A stretch of 64,000 bases of DNA from Rhabdophis nuchalis (lineage: Eukaryota; Chordata; Lepidosauria; Squamata; Natricidae): assembly GCA_039707465.1 (NCBI GenBank), contig CM077643.1, forward strand, positions 65,474,605 through 65,538,604, written 5' to 3'. Below, piece after piece: positions 22,986-34,522 of the stretch. Position 1 is the stretch's first letter. Each line of letters begins with the position of its first letter. Under the pieces are notes generated by a model. That model searched no databases and was not told the origin of the DNA. It worked only from the letters and a program-made list of their open reading frames with translations. The position numbers and the translations under genes are program-made.

Positions 22986-23500
22986 AATACTAGCTGAATA
23001 CACGTGCTCCACTATGAAACTATGTGATTGGGCTTGATAAATTGACACTTAGAGCTTGAAAATTAATGAGTAGTTAAATTGGCCTCTCCTCTCCCCTTCT
23101 CTCCTCAGGCTTTCTGCACAGAAGCCTCCTCTTTCCTATTCCCCTTCTCTCCCTCAGGCTTGCCCCACAGAAGTCTCTCTTATCTTATCCCCTTCTTTCC
23201 CTCAGACTCCTCTCCAATCTCCCAGCCCACAAGCCGGATGAGTCATGCGCTGGCCACACCCAAGTGGCAGTTGGAACAGATTTCTTTTCAGGTTGGGAGG
23301 GGGAAATAGAACATCTACCTCCTTAGCATCAGAGTGAATTAATAATAATATAAGAAATACTAATGATCTGATGGTCATTTTGAAAAATCCTTTCTTAGAA
23401 AGCACCTAGAAGCCAAGAGGAACATACATGCCAAATTTCAAGTTTGTAGGCTTTACAGTTCTGGAGATTTCATGATGCCATTTCGCTTTTATAGAGTAGA
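22986..23500. repeat. Unclassified repeat with a 45-50 bp tandem block
   Basis: Three imperfect tandem units at about 23083-23215 share CCCCTTCTCTCCCTCAGGCT and CACAGAAG. They are followed by CATGCCAAATTTCAAGTTTG and TAGGCTTTACAGTTCTGGAG, words I associate with an interspersed squamate repeat. Element class and termini are unknown. Confidence 0.45.
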
Positions 23501-24257
23501 TGAGCTTCAAATAAACTAAATAATAAATAAATAATGGCTCCATCTTTTAGAACCAAAGAGCACAATTTCTAAATCCTTGTCTAGGTACTTGTTGAATGCA
23601 AAACCAAACCAGAAATTGAAGATGAAATATTATATGGCAGACTTCTTCCTTATATGCTACTTTTGATTTTGCAAGTGCTTTATGTACAGGAACATTGTAA
23701 ACAAAAATGGGTACCTTTAGTATTTTTTTTTTTACTCTGAAGTTCTTTAGTACATTTTTAGCTGTATTATTGTTTTCTTGGCTATCAGGAATTGGCTATC
23801 ACCGACAGCACTTTGAATTCTTTTACAAACCATTGCCAGCCTTGAAAGCACTTTCTCCAGATACACTGCACATTGAATCAATGTTGTCATTTGTTTTACC
23901 CCACCCCACCAGGATCTTTTCCTGACTCGTCATTGCTGTCACCACTCTCAGCGGATGCGTCAGCATGTATGTGAAATGAGGAAATTTTTGCCCCAGTGTT
24001 CTACACTTGCTTTCCCTTACATTTGCTACCTTAACGTTCATCCTTCCACTGTGGAAGAAGCAGGCCTGCCTGTTTGCATTTGGCACCAAATGCGAGCCTG
24101 TAATCATATACTTAAAAAAGCATTCCGAACATCAAGTACATTTCAAAATTTCAGAGTTCATGTTCTAGGTACATTTTCATTATTAGCTGCTTTGGTTTTG
24201 TGTTCGGTCAATGGGAGATAATTTGTATCAGATCATATTGTCTGTATTTACGTGTGT
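23501..24257. other. No recognised feature
   Basis: Unassigned sequence with a few sub-100-codon frames that show no motif. Confidence 0.35.
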
Positions 24258-24265
24258 GTGTGTAT

Positions 24266-24505
24266 CATAGGTGGATTCGGGTGAACCAGTAGTGGAAATA
24301 GCAACTGGGTCGCCAAACTGGCAGGCTGGTAACACCCCTGAAACAGTTCCCCGGTCACCCTGCCATTGCCGGCGTGTTTTTTATTCCTTTTTTAATGTTC
24401 TGTGCATGCGCAGAACAATGTATAGGCAACTGCACATGCACACACAACACGCACAAAGCATGTGCACAGTGAACCAGCAATCATGCTGGCAGCAATCCAC
24501 CCCTG
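24266..24505. mobile_element. hAT-type MITE, CAGTGGTGGG family, 240 bp
   Basis: It starts CATAGGTGGATTCGGG and ends GCAATCCACCCCTG. The flanks GTGTGTAT and GTATGTTT are an 8-bp duplication with two mismatches. Internal blocks (GTGAACCAGTAGTGG, ATGTTCTGTGCATGCGCAGA) are shared with the copy at 33144. Confidence 0.75.
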
Positions 24506-24724
24506 GTATGTTTGTATATGTATGTGTGTGTGTATGTACAAAGAGAGAGAAATTAGATGTCTTAATATCATAGGAAAACAGAACAGATGAATGGCTTCTA
24601 AATGTTCTTATAAATTTTGTACAGCCTGAAAGAATGGTAAATTCCAAGAATTATACATCACCCATCACCTTTCTGCTCTTCACCACTGCTGCTCTTCACC
24701 AACTAAAACAACTTATTTTCATTA

Positions 24725-25405
24725 GGATGCCAATGTCAAATGTACATGGGGCTCCCCTTGAGATGCACTTGGAGGTTGCAGTTGGTCCAGAATGTGGCCG
24801 CGCGGGGGATTACGGGTGCTTCAAGGCAATCCCGCATAACACCGCTCCTGCGTGAGCTGCACTGGCTGCCTGTAACCTTCCAGGTGCATTACAAGGTTTT
24901 GATGACCATCTTCAAGGTGCTCCATGGCACGGGGCCTAGCTACCTATGAGACCGTCTGCTGTCCCATACGTCCCTACGACCAATTCGCTCTCACAGAGAG
25001 GGTCTGCTCCGGGTGCCGTCAACCGGGCAATGCCGGTGGCTACGTCCAGGGGAAGAGCCTTCTCTGTGGTGGGCCCAACCCTCTGGAACGATCTACCTCC
25101 CGAACTCCGTGTCATCTCGGACCTCCGCCTGTTTCGCCAGCGTTTAAAAACGCACTTCTTCCACCTAGCCGGCATGATTTTACTCGACACTGCACTGCTT
25201 TTAGTTATCAAAGTTTTAATTCAGGGGTTTTAATTGGTTTTAGCGCAGGGTGGGTTAATTTAATTTAGTTTTAATGAATATTATTCTTGTATATATGTAT
25301 TTATATTTTATATTCCCTGTGCGCCGCCCCGAGTCCCTTTGTGGTGAGATGGGTGCGGGTTATAAATGCGAATAAAATCAAAAATCAAATCAAATCAAAG
25401 AAAGT
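24725..25405 (+). mobile_element. L2 LINE 3' fragment
   Basis: It begins in the RT C-terminal region (MGLPLRCTWRLQLVQNVAAR, LLRELHWLPV, ILPH-type block) and continues to GRAFSVVGPTLWNDLPPELR, with shifts between frames. The 3' UTR is GCGCCGCCCCGAGTCCC followed by an (AATCA)n tail, a different tail unit from the TTA of the other copies. Confidence 0.88.
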
Positions 25406-26008
25406 AAATGAATTTGAGGGGCTTCTTCATAAAGCTGCAACTATTTCTGGTCAGTCTGTGCTTTGCTTTAAGATTTATGGAGGGTCACTCTTGATAGACA
25501 GAATCCACTGACCCAATTACTGTGGCTGCTTTTACTGTGTGCTCTTTGAAGGCACCATCTCTATTAAACAATTCTATTGCTGAAAGGCCTAGCCATTAGG
25601 TCTCTTTTGTGGAAAATTTAGGGCATTTTTCTCAGATCACTGGCCAGCTAATATGGAGAAATTATGATTGCATGTACGTTGCTTTTCTTCTCTACAGAAG
25701 CAACACAGAATTAAGATTGAAGAAGGAAAGAATACCAAAAGACAGATTCAGATATGTTTACATTGCCACTTTGCCATTGTGAATACTGCAAAGTCTGAAG
25801 CTGGAGGTGGAAGGTGAATTCAAGGTTATTGATTCAAGTTTTCACACATTATTTGAAGGGAGTAAAGAAGAACAAGATTGTTAAAAGGAAAAGAGGAATA
25901 TAAAGTTAGTTTATTTGATAAAGATTAAGGTTATTATCTTTGATAACACTTAAGGAAATGAGTTTTTAAGAATTTCTTTATATCATTTATTTATAAATAA
26001 GAGATAGC
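25406..26008. other. No recognised feature
   Basis: Unassigned AT-rich sequence. Confidence 0.35.
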
Positions 26009-26016
26009 ATATGGAA

Positions 26017-26172
26017 CAGTGGTGGGTTGTTAACCAGTTTACTACCAGTTAGCTCGTGCTCGTGTGGGCACTCACGCATGTGCAGAAGCGTCCAAGCTGG
26101 TGGGCAGAACCTCCCACCACTGCCACTGCCAGTTTGGCCAAACTGGGCTGAACCTGGAGCAACCCACCTCTG
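26017..26172. mobile_element. hAT-type MITE, CAGTGGTGGG family, 156 bp
   Basis: It starts CAGTGGTGGGTTGTTAACC and ends GAGCAACCCACCTCTG. ATATGGAA flanks it on both sides (26009-26016 and 26173-26180), a perfect 8-bp duplication. Confidence 0.9.
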
Positions 26173-26180
26173 ATATGGAA

Positions 26181-26845
26181 AGAAGAAATCCTTTGTTGTA
26201 TTTTAGGAGATGGCAATAAGTCATTTAAATTGTTAATACTTGTGATGAAGAGGGGAAGTAATATATTTTTCTATTTTTCTTCTAAGTCTTTTATTTTTTA
26301 GTTTATATTGTTATCATTGTAATCCTCATTTTTAATAAAATTAGTATTAAAGAGAATGCAGTGTTAAAATGACCCAATCACTTCTGAAGGTCAATGTCTG
26401 CTAGACAGTACAATAACAGATGGTTTGAAATAACAGCTGGATAAAATTTAGTGATTGGCAAAAGAGCAGTTGGTCCAACTGTGAACACTTTTTCTCCAGG
26501 ATCTATAATTCACAGATAATATTCAGTTAAAATCAGTTAGTGATGCAAAATTTCTGCTGATCCAAATGTCTGCAGAAAATGATAAACAGAAATATCCTTT
26601 GATAGTAATTACAAGCTACAGACTCTGCAATTATGTAGGGCCTGTGAAGCAGATGCTGAATTGCTGTCAACACTAAGCTATTTCTTCCATGTTCTCTCTC
26701 AGCCATCTAGGAAATTAATCCCATCTACTGAACACTGCATATTGTATTCTTTGCTTAGAAAAATAATAATGTGAAATAAGGTGCCTATAAACTGCATAGA
26801 TGGTTCTAACCTCTTCTGATCAAAGTGAGAATGAGCAGGGCGAAG
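26181..26845. other. No recognised feature
   Basis: Unassigned AT-rich sequence. Confidence 0.35.
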
Positions 26846-27450
26846 CTTCATAAGAAGCAACCTAGAACTAAGGAGAAATTTCCTAACAGTGAGAACAATT
26901 AACAAGTAGAATGGCTTACCATCAGAATTTATGTGTGCTTCATCACTGGAGGCTTTTAAAAAGAGACTGGACAGCCACTTGTCTAGAAGGGTATAAGGTC
27001 TCCTGCTTGAGAAGGGGGTCACACTAGAACAGTGTTTTTCAACCTTTTTTGTGCAAAGGCACACTTTTTTCATGAAAAAAAATCATGCGGCACACCACCA
27101 CCATTAGAAAATGTTTAAAAAAATTTAACTCTGTGCCTATATTGACTATATATAAAGTAATTCTCTTGAATAGGAATCAAATAAACACAAAGAAATTATT
27201 TTATAATTACTTTATTATGAAATAATAAAGTATTTTATAATTGTTCATATTTCTGTTTACTTACTCAGTGCGAAACCTGGGCCTGTTTGGCTGAACACAA
27301 AGCTGATATTCTGGCAGGAATTTTTCCCACGACACACCAGACAATATCTCACGGCACACTAGTGTGCCACGGCACAGTGGTTGAAAAACGCTGCACTAGA
27401 AGACCTCCTAGAACTCTTCCAACTTTATTATTGTGTTATTTCTTGTTAAA
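26846..27450 (+). mobile_element. CR1 LINE 3' end, interrupted
   Basis: The left part (26846-27029) reads GCAACCTAGAACTAAGGAGA, GAGGCTTTTAAAAAGAGACT and GAAGGGGGTCACACTAGAA. The right part (27402-27450) resumes GACCTCCTAGAACTCTTCCA and ends with TTATTATTGTGTTATT. Both are CR1 3' UTR and final coding sequence. A 364-bp hAT element separates them. Confidence 0.85.
27030..27393. mobile_element. hAT (Charlie-like) element, 364 bp
   Basis: It starts CAGTGTTTTTCAACCTTTTT and ends GTGGTTGAAAAACGCTG. CACTAGAA flanks it on both sides (27022-27029 and 27394-27401), a perfect 8-bp duplication. Sub-terminal repeats GGCACAC recur in both halves. There is no transposase frame. It lies inside CR1, so it is younger than that copy. 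Confidence 0.9.
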
Positions 27451-27459
27451 TTCTAATTC

Positions 27460-28500
27460 TCCACAAGTTCTGGCCTCAATCCATTGCTCCTGAGCTACAG
27501 AACGTTATAAATAATGGTGCCAAAGTATGAAAAATATGTACGTAAGTATGCTTTTGGAACAATTATAGGTAACATTCATATTTTCACTTAAGAAGTTTAA
27601 AATAATGTGCTTGATCCTTAATTCACCTTGACCGTGGAATTAATCTCTGATTCTATCTAGGTGGGTAATGAAATTTTATTTGTTTATGTAGCCTAGGCTA
27701 AATATCAGAGGCATGATCCGTTAAAGTTACAGTAAATGATTATGTAACTTTTTCTTTCTCCACTCTGATGGTGCCCAGCTACATTGGTCTCAAATTACAA
27801 AAAAAAACCCACGTAGGTTACAAATTCTAGGATTTATAATCCAAACAGTTCTAGAGGGCACCAGGTTTGAGAATATTGTTCTAAGGTGAGTGAGTTGGCC
27901 CCTATTTGCACTGCCAAATTGCCTTTTGCCTGAATAGATCAGCAGCTTTTAGGATATTTTTGAAGGTCTGCTTCATTTGGACTCCCCAGATCAGGTGATT
28001 TGTAGTTGGGAAAAAACTTTACAGGAGTGTCATCTTGATTATAGAACAGCCTTCCCCTTCCCAGAACAGCTTGCCCAATGGCATTTTTGTTATTGGTTCA
28101 GTGACTTGATTCAGTGATAAATGACTTTTTATTCATCCAGGCCTTTTAAATAACGTATGGGTATTTTTTAAAGTCTGTTCAAAATGTGTGTTTAATCATG
28201 CATTAATTTTAGGTTCAGATTCCCATAAATGGTTGAGAATACTTTGTTCTTAGTCTGAGCCCTCCTAGCAACATCTAGGCAGGAGGTCAAAAATATTTTC
28301 TTAACCTCTCTCTTTCTGTCTACAAGAAATTACGTGTAAATTCTCAAAAGTAATAGTTCCCTTGAAAGAAGTAACTAATCTCATTGGTTTCATTTTTACT
28401 GATACATGTCAAATTCTGTCTTTCCTTGTTTTCTATATCACCTCCAACTTAGCTTTTATTATTATATTACTATGCTATTTAATATTGCTATACTAAGTAA
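27460..28500. other. Mostly unrecognised; one MITE-like trace
   Basis: At 27765-27875 the words GGTGCCCAGCTACATTGG and AGAGGGCACCAGGTTTGAGA look like the two ends of a palindromic hAT MITE, but with too much erosion to set termini. The rest is unassigned. Confidence 0.35.
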
Positions 28501-31500
28501 ACACAGGTCGTGTCCATAGAGAACTTACCCATCGAGAGGGTTGCAGGGAGAGGCAGATCCGTTGGGAGACAGGTTCTATCCTCCCGGTTGGGGGCGCGTG
28601 GTCGTTGGTTGCAGACGATCAGGTGCCACAACCCCCGCAGGCTAGGTGGTCAGGGATTACAGTGCCAGGGCCTGCGGCTGATGTTTTGCAACGCCAGGTC
28701 CGTGGTCAACAAAGCCTCCCTCATCCATGACCTTGTGTCAGAGGGGGAGCCGGACCTGGTGGGAATTGCGGAGACCTGGCTGGGCCACGAGGGAGGACTT
28801 CCCCTCGTTGAAATGTGCCCGCCAGGTTACTGCACTTTTCATCAGCCCCGGGCCCTTGGCAGGGGTGGAGGGGTAGCGGTTATTGTTAGGGAAGGTCTTG
28901 AGCCGAGAGAGACCATTCTGCCACAGACTACCGGCTGTGAGTCCCTCTGCGTGAAGTGGGGCCTAGGGAGGCAGTTGGGCTTGCTAGTTGTATAACTGGC
29001 TCCCCGCTATGTAACAGCAGCCCTGCCCGAGCTCCTTGAGGTGATCGCTACGATGGCAGTTGAGACCCCCAGACTAGTAGTTATGGGGGACTTTAATCTG
29101 CCATCGGTGGGCGAATCATCAGAGGTAGCTCGGGAGTTCATGGCTTCCATGACGGCCATGGACCTGACCCAAGTAATTCAGGGCCCCACGCACGAGGGTG
29201 GACATACGCCGGATCTAATCTTCGTCTCTGGCCAATGGAAGAGTGATCTGGGTATAGGGGATATAGTCATCACACCCTTGTCATGGTCAGACCACTCACT
29301 TCTCCGGCTCGACTTTCCAATCGCTACACCACATTGCAGGGAGGCGGAACCTGAGTCACCTATATGGTTCCGCCCCAGGCGCCTGATGGAGCCCAACAGG
29401 TTCCAGACGGCGCTTGGGCCACTTCCTGTATCCCTGACCTGTGCCCCGATGGAGGACCTCGTGGCCGCATGGAATACTGCGGCCCTGGGAGCCTTGGATC
29501 GGGTCGCGCCCTTGCGGCCTCTCTTGCGGTGACGAACCACCCTGGCTCCTTGGTTTACCGAGGAGCTAAGGGTGATGAAACGCCACAAGAGATGCCTAGA
29601 GAGGAGATGGAGATCCACTCTGTCTGAATCTGACCGAACACAGGTGAGAGCCCATTTACGGACTTACCTTGTGGCACTGAGAGTGGCCAAACGTCATCAT
29701 TGTGCCACTCTCATCGCATCCGCAGATAACCGCCCTGCCGCCCTGTTCAGGGTGACCCGCTCCCTCCTTCAACAGAGGATGCGGGAAGCCCAATTACAGG
29801 GTAGAGCAGAGGAATTTGGGATTTATCTGCAGGATAAAATCGCTCAGATTCAGAGCGAGTTAGTCTCCATCGATGGCCCAGTGGGATGTCCCGAGGCAGG
29901 TCTTGAGACAGTTTTGTGGGAAGAGTTTGACTGTTACTTCCGAAGATATGGACAGGTTACGTGGGCGACTGCGAGCCACCACATGTTTATTGGACCCGTG
30001 TCCCTCCTGGCTTGTACTGGCATCCTGGGAGGTTACACGAGGCTGGCTCCAGGAGGTTGTCAACGCTTCTCTTAATGAGGGTTTCTTGCCTGCCTCCCTT
30101 AAAGAGGCGATGGTGAGACCCCTCCTGAAGAAGCCCTCTCTGGACCCAGCATTATTGGTTAACTACCGTCCGGTCTCCAACCTTCACTTTTTGGCGAAGG
30201 TTGTAGAGAGTGTGGTGGCACAACAGTTTCCCCGTCACCTGGAGGAAGTTGATTATATGGACGCGCGCCAGTCCGGCTTCCGGCCCGGGCATAGCACCGA
30301 GATGGCATTGGTCGCGTTGGTAGATGATCTCTGGAGGGCCAGAGATGGGGGTTGTTCCTCCATCCTGGTCCTATTAGACCTCTCAGCGGCTTTTGATACC
30401 ATCGACCATGGTATCCTATTGCATCGGCTGGAGAGGCTGGGGGTGAGGGGCACCGTACTGCAGTGGTTCTCCTCCTACCTCTCCGGTCAATCACAATTTG
30501 TGTTGGCAGGAGAGCAGAGGTCGACCTTGAGACCCCTCACTTGTGGGGTGCCTCAGGGGTCGGTCCTCTCGCCTCTCCTGTTCAACACATACATGAAGCC
30601 GCTGGGTGAGATCATCCGTGGTTTTGGGGTAGAGTACCACCTCTACGCTGATGATACGCAGCTGTATATATCTACCCCAAACCACCCCAACGATGCCGTA
30701 GCGGTGATGTGCCAGTGCCTGGAAGCCGTGCAGGCCTGGATGGGAAGTAACAGACTCAGACTCAACCCGTCCAAGACCGAGTGGCTGTGGTTTCCGGCAT
30801 CCCGGTACAACCAGTTGACCCCATCACTGGCCATAGGGGACGAACACCTTACCCCTGTGGATGGGGCACGCAACTTGGGCGTCCTCCTGGATTCCCGGCT
30901 GTCCATGGAAGATCAAGTGACAGCCGTGGCCAGGAGGGCATTCTACCAGGTTCGCCTGGTATGCCAGTTGCGTCCCCTATTGGATCGGGATGCCCTTTGC
31001 ACAGTCACTCATGCCCTCGTGACATCTTGACTGGACTACTGCAATTCTCTCTACATGGGGCTCCCCTTGAGGTGCACCCGAAGACTTCAGCTTGTCCAGA
31101 ATGCAGCTGCGCGAGCAATTCTGGGAACTTCTAGGTTTGCCCACGTAACACCGCTCTTGCGCAAGCTGCATTGGCTGCCTGTCGTCTTTCGGGTGCGCTT
31201 CAAAGTGTTAGTTATCATCTTTAAAGCGCTCCATGGCGCTTTAGCTATCTGCGGGATCGGATTCTGCCCCATACATCCCTGCGGCCGATTCGCTCCCACA
31301 GAGAGGGACTTCTCCGGGTGCCATCCACTAGGCTATGCCAGCGGGCGACGCCCAGGGGAAGGGCCTTCTCTGTGGCGGGCCCAGCCCTCTGGAACGACCT
31401 TCCCCCCGAAATTAGAACAACTACGGATCTCTGCTCCTTCCGCCAAAAATTGAAAACACACTTCTTCTGCTTGGCCGGCCTAGGTTAGTCTGCTGTTTTT

Positions 31501-31700
31501 AACTGGGTTTAGGGGATTGTAGTTTTATTTTTAGTATTGTGGTTTTAGCGCAGGGATAACTTTATTTAATTCGTATTTTATCTATTTATGTATTTAGTAT
31601 TGTATTTTTAATTTTCCCCTGTGCACCGCTCTGAGTCCCTTCGGGGAGAGGACGCGGTTTATAAATAAAATTTATTATTATTATATTATTATTATATTAA
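28501..31700 (+). mobile_element. L2 LINE, near full length, inactive
   Basis: About 3.2 kb on the + strand. It matches the minus-strand copy at 48.1-51.4 kb almost end to end but lacks its first 20-30 bases. It encodes an apurinic-type endonuclease and a reverse transcriptase and ends TGCACCGCTCTGAGTCCC, GGTTTATAAATAAAATT and TTA units. The flanks are AT-rich, so no duplication can be set. Confidence 0.92.
28508..31485 (+). pseudogene. L2 endonuclease-reverse transcriptase (multiply broken)
   Basis: The product would nick target DNA and prime reverse transcription there. The endonuclease part shows MFCNARSVVNKASLIHDL, ETWLGHE, GGGVAVIVREGLEP, VVMGDFNLPS and SDHSLLRLDF. The RT shows VNYRPVSNLHFLAKVVESVV, LLDLSAAFDTIDH, CGVPQGSVLSPLLFN and catalytic YADDTQLY at 30643-30666. 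Compared with the 48.4-51.4 kb copy, the start ATG is ATA near 28514. Stops occur at 28993 (TAA), 29530 (TGA) and 31028 (TGA). Two bases are missing near 29932 and four near 31233. It cannot make a full protein, but every domain is still legible. Confidence 0.92.
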
Positions 31701-31734
31701 TAGTCATTATATATTACTACATTATTATATAGAT

Positions 31735-31912
31735 TTAGATTTATTTAATTTTTATACCACCCTACTCCCAAAGGACTCAGGGCGGTGTACAGCCAAAATA
31801 AAACACAGATATATAAAAGTTAAAAACAATTTTAAAAACATATTAAAAAACACAATAAGATTAAAAACCAACAAACCCAATTAAGATTAATAAATAATAA
31901 AAGTATTATATT
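31735..31912 (-). mobile_element. L2 LINE 3' tail, antisense
   Basis: The + strand reads TTTTTATACCACCCTACTCC and AAAGGACTCAGGGCGGTGTA, the reverse complement of an L2 3' UTR, then an A-rich stretch. It abuts the tail of the + strand L2, giving two L2 3' ends back to back. Confidence 0.75.
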
Positions 31913-32316
31913 ACTTAAAACAGAAGTCCTTATGACAGACAATGACGGCTAGGTTATCTCAACAGTATTTCTTGGAGTATTTCACAAGGACTCGCAAAGT
32001 CCTAGGTCTTGAAATTAAAAAAAAAACGCTCCAGTACCTCCTTTTTATTCTTCCCAATTTAACAAGACGTTTGAAAGAAATTATGCAAATTTACTGAGAT
32101 CTTTGTTTGCTTGGATTACTCTCCAAAACTAGAATGGAATGGTACCAAACTTAATGCCAGAGAAAGAAACTGGAAAAAAGAAAGGCTGAGTTTGAAAATG
32201 GATCAGATCTGACCGGAGCAGCAAAGGAAAAATATTGGAAAAAACAAAATCCCACAATGCATCTCTGTGTAACCGCTCCCTTCTAGGCCATTCCCTTTAG
32301 GACCTTTGACCTAGAG
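31913..32316. other. No recognised feature
   Basis: Unassigned AT-rich sequence. Confidence 0.35.
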
Positions 32317-32430
32317 CAGGCATAGGGAACCACGGACCTTTTATAACCCATGGACTTCAACTCCCAGAATTCCTGAGCCATAATTTCTAGGAGTTGGAAG
32401 TCCACAAGTCATAAAAGGGCCATAGTCCAT
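32317..32430. mobile_element. Palindromic hAT-like MITE
   Basis: The two halves are complementary around CATGGACTTCAACTCCCAGA and TAGGAGTTGGAAGTCCACAA. The left flank CCTAGAG and right flank CTTAGAG are a near-duplication. The 'GACTTCAACTCCCAGAATTCC' word is a recurrent reptile MITE motif. Confidence 0.55.
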
Positions 32431-33135
32431 CTTAGAGCAATACAGTTTATCTTTTGCATCCCAGTACGCGCAGCCATGAAACACATGAATTCGTACAGAT
32501 GCAACATGAGGGGAAAATAAAAACATAGATGCAACTAGTTATTTCATCGCACAGAATAGAGATCCCTCCTATGGTGACCGCTGATTTTTTTTAAAAAAAT
32601 GGAAAAAGTGCAAGCAATCATGCTCTCTATATTCTGCTTTAAGGAGTTGAATTATTGAATTTAATGGGACTCTTCAAGCAACTGAAAAAAGATTTCCCAA
32701 CTTTCTCCAGTGCCTATGCCAGGGAACTGGGAACTTGAAGCTGCAGTTACTTGCAGGCTAAGTTGATTAACAGTTTGGGGGATACAGATGAGAACACGCT
32801 GAAATATTTCTCCTGCAATTCTACAATCTATGGGATAAGAGCTGAAGCCAGCATCAAGAGTTAAGGTGCAGGTCCATCATTACATTGACATGGTCGGAAA
32901 GCTTTTTGTGAATATGATAACAGCCTTGAGTTCAAAGGATTCTCTACTTTGAGTACCAAGAGAAAGCCTATAAATTAAGCAAGAAAGACATTTTTTAACA
33001 GTGGGTAAATAATCTATGTTGTAATCTGCTGAATACAACATTTAGACAGGCTCGGAGCCCTAAATAAGGCTTTACAATAGATCCTCCACAATTAGGTCCC
33101 TCTTCTAGTAAAAACTATTCCATTTCACAAACAGA
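32431..33135. other. No recognised feature
   Basis: Unassigned sequence. Confidence 0.35.
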
Positions 33136-33143
33136 ATTTGGAG

Positions 33144-33390
33144 CAGAGGTTGGTTGCTACTGGTTTGCACCGGTTCGGGTGAACTGGTAGTGGTATTTCG
33201 GTCTTGGTCACAGAACTGGCAGCGACCCAGGCTGGCCATGCCCCTGAACCGGTTCCCCAATCATTGCTGTCATTGTCAGCATGTTTTTTAATCATTTTTT
33301 CATGTTCTGCTCATGCACAGAACAATTTACAGTCAACTGCGCACGCACGCGCAGCAAATCAGCAGCAACACCAGCAACAACCCATCCCTG
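33144..33390. mobile_element. hAT-type MITE, CAGTGGTGGG family, 247 bp
   Basis: It starts CAGAGGTTGGTTGCTACTGG and ends AGCAACAACCCATCCCTG. The flanks ATTTGGAG and GTTTAGAG are an 8-bp duplication with two mismatches. Same subfamily as the 24266 copy. Confidence 0.75.
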
Positions 33391-33398
33391 GTTTAGAG

Positions 33399-33735
33399 CA
33401 CATTAATTTTTGTGAATCTTTCCAGTCTTATATCAAGCAGGTATATACTGTAGATCACAATAGAAGAGAATATACATAGCTCAAAGGTTGAATTGTGGAG
33501 TCCTAGGTGCTCTCTAAACTATTTGTTTTCTTGCAACCAACCAAGTAGAAAACCATCAATGCTAGTGAATATGGGGTTTACTCTCTGATTACATACAGTA
33601 GTTTATGCTATCTCACACTATTCATATTAATAACCTGCAACTTTCAAAATGTACACTGAGCTAAGGAATTTCACATTGGGTCATACCATATTTGCAGAAT
33701 GTAGTTCTATAATTTGTGATTGAATGCCATTATCC
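33399..33735. other. No recognised feature
   Basis: Unassigned sequence. Confidence 0.35.
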
Positions 33736-33950
33736 TTCTCATCTTCTCTACTACCTTCTCTTATTGGCATTTTAAGATTATATTACTTTATTGTTTGTAT
33801 GTACACTGAGAGACAAATGCACCAGAGACAAATTACTTGAGTGTCCAATCATTCTATTCTATTCTATTCTATTCTATTCTATTCTATTCTATTCTATTCT
33901 ATTCTATTCTATTCTATTCTATTCCATTCCATTCCATTCCATTCCATTCT
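33736..33950 (+). mobile_element. L3-type LINE tail and expanded ATTCT/ATTCC array
   Basis: The L3 3' end words TATGTACACTGAGAGACAAA, TGCACCAGAGACAAATTACT and TGAGTGTCCAATC lead directly into about 14 ATTCT units (from about 33851), then about five ATTCC units. The same tail precedes only three units at 9121-9141, so this array expanded after insertion. The repeat-derived frames on both strands are not genes. Confidence 0.92.
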
Positions 33951-34261
33951 ATGACATTTTAGTGTACCATAATATTCAGTGATGATGATGAACTTAATGA
34001 GTAAATTAAGATTAAATAAATTCATGAAGACAATTCTATCAAGGGATATTGATCTTGAAATCTCAGTGTTATTTCTGTGCTGGGGGAAGTATGGCTCCAA
34101 ATGCTGTTCTCAAGGACAAAATGGTGGGAGAGAAATATGTCTCCAAGTTCTGTTTGCAATCATCACAAAAGTATTTGGTTGGCCAATATAAAAAAATTAA
34201 ATGTTCCTTGGCATTGCAATTATATTATCATTATATCATTATATTTTATTCACTACTATCC
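33951..34261. other. No recognised feature
   Basis: About 310 bases of AT-rich sequence between the pentamer array and the 48-bp direct repeat. No reading frame or repeat family is recognised. Confidence 0.35.
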
Positions 34262-34306
34262 TATTGTGAGACCATACCAACCAAAGATTTATAGTATTTA
34301 ATTTTA

Positions 34307-34309
<3 letters not shown>
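34262..34309 (+). repeat. 48-bp direct repeat, left copy
   Basis: It matches 35953-36000 in 42 of 48 positions by eye (shared core CATACCAACCAAAGATTTAT). The pair encloses the Penelope fragment and the structures up to 35952. It may be an old target-site duplication or remnants of an element's own terminal repeats. Confidence 0.75.
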
Positions 34310-34337
<28 letters not shown>

Positions 34338-34401
34338 CATACATACATACATACATACATACATACATACATACATACATACATACATACATACATACAT
34401 G
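34308..34401. repeat. Compound (AAAT)n(ACAT)n microsatellite
   Basis: About seven AAAT units are followed by about 19 ATAC units. On the minus strand it lies directly after the Penelope 3' end. Confidence 0.97.
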
Positions 34402-34461
34402 CTGGTATTGCCATCCTCGGGTGTTTTCCCGTGTATATAGCATGGAATTTTTATTGCAACA

Positions 34462-34491
34462 TTTCGGCAAGATCTCACTTGCCATCCTCAG
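34462..34491 (-). ncRNA. Hammerhead-ribozyme-like core in the Penelope 3' UTR
   Basis: On the minus strand CTGAGGA is followed by a stem GGCAAG...CTTGCC with a short loop, then GAAA. CUGANGA, stem II and GAAA are the invariant parts of a hammerhead core, and PLEs are known to carry such motifs. Stem I is very short here and the cleavage side is unclear, so activity is doubtful. Confidence 0.5.
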
Positions 34492-34522
34492 GCTTCGGTC
34501 TGTGCAAAGGCATCACCCTTCC

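Noticed and set aside
23079..23309. 76-codon frame with repeated SPSGLPHRSL-like blocks as a secreted repeat protein
   Set aside because: The repetition comes from the tandem DNA block and is not kept in frame.
33851..33945. Regular repeats considered as a CRISPR-like array
   Set aside because: The 5-bp units are directly adjacent with no unique spacers; it is a microsatellite in vertebrate DNA.
34239..34485. 79- and 74-codon frames with MYVCMYVC repeats
   Set aside because: Products of the TATG microsatellite read in minus frames.
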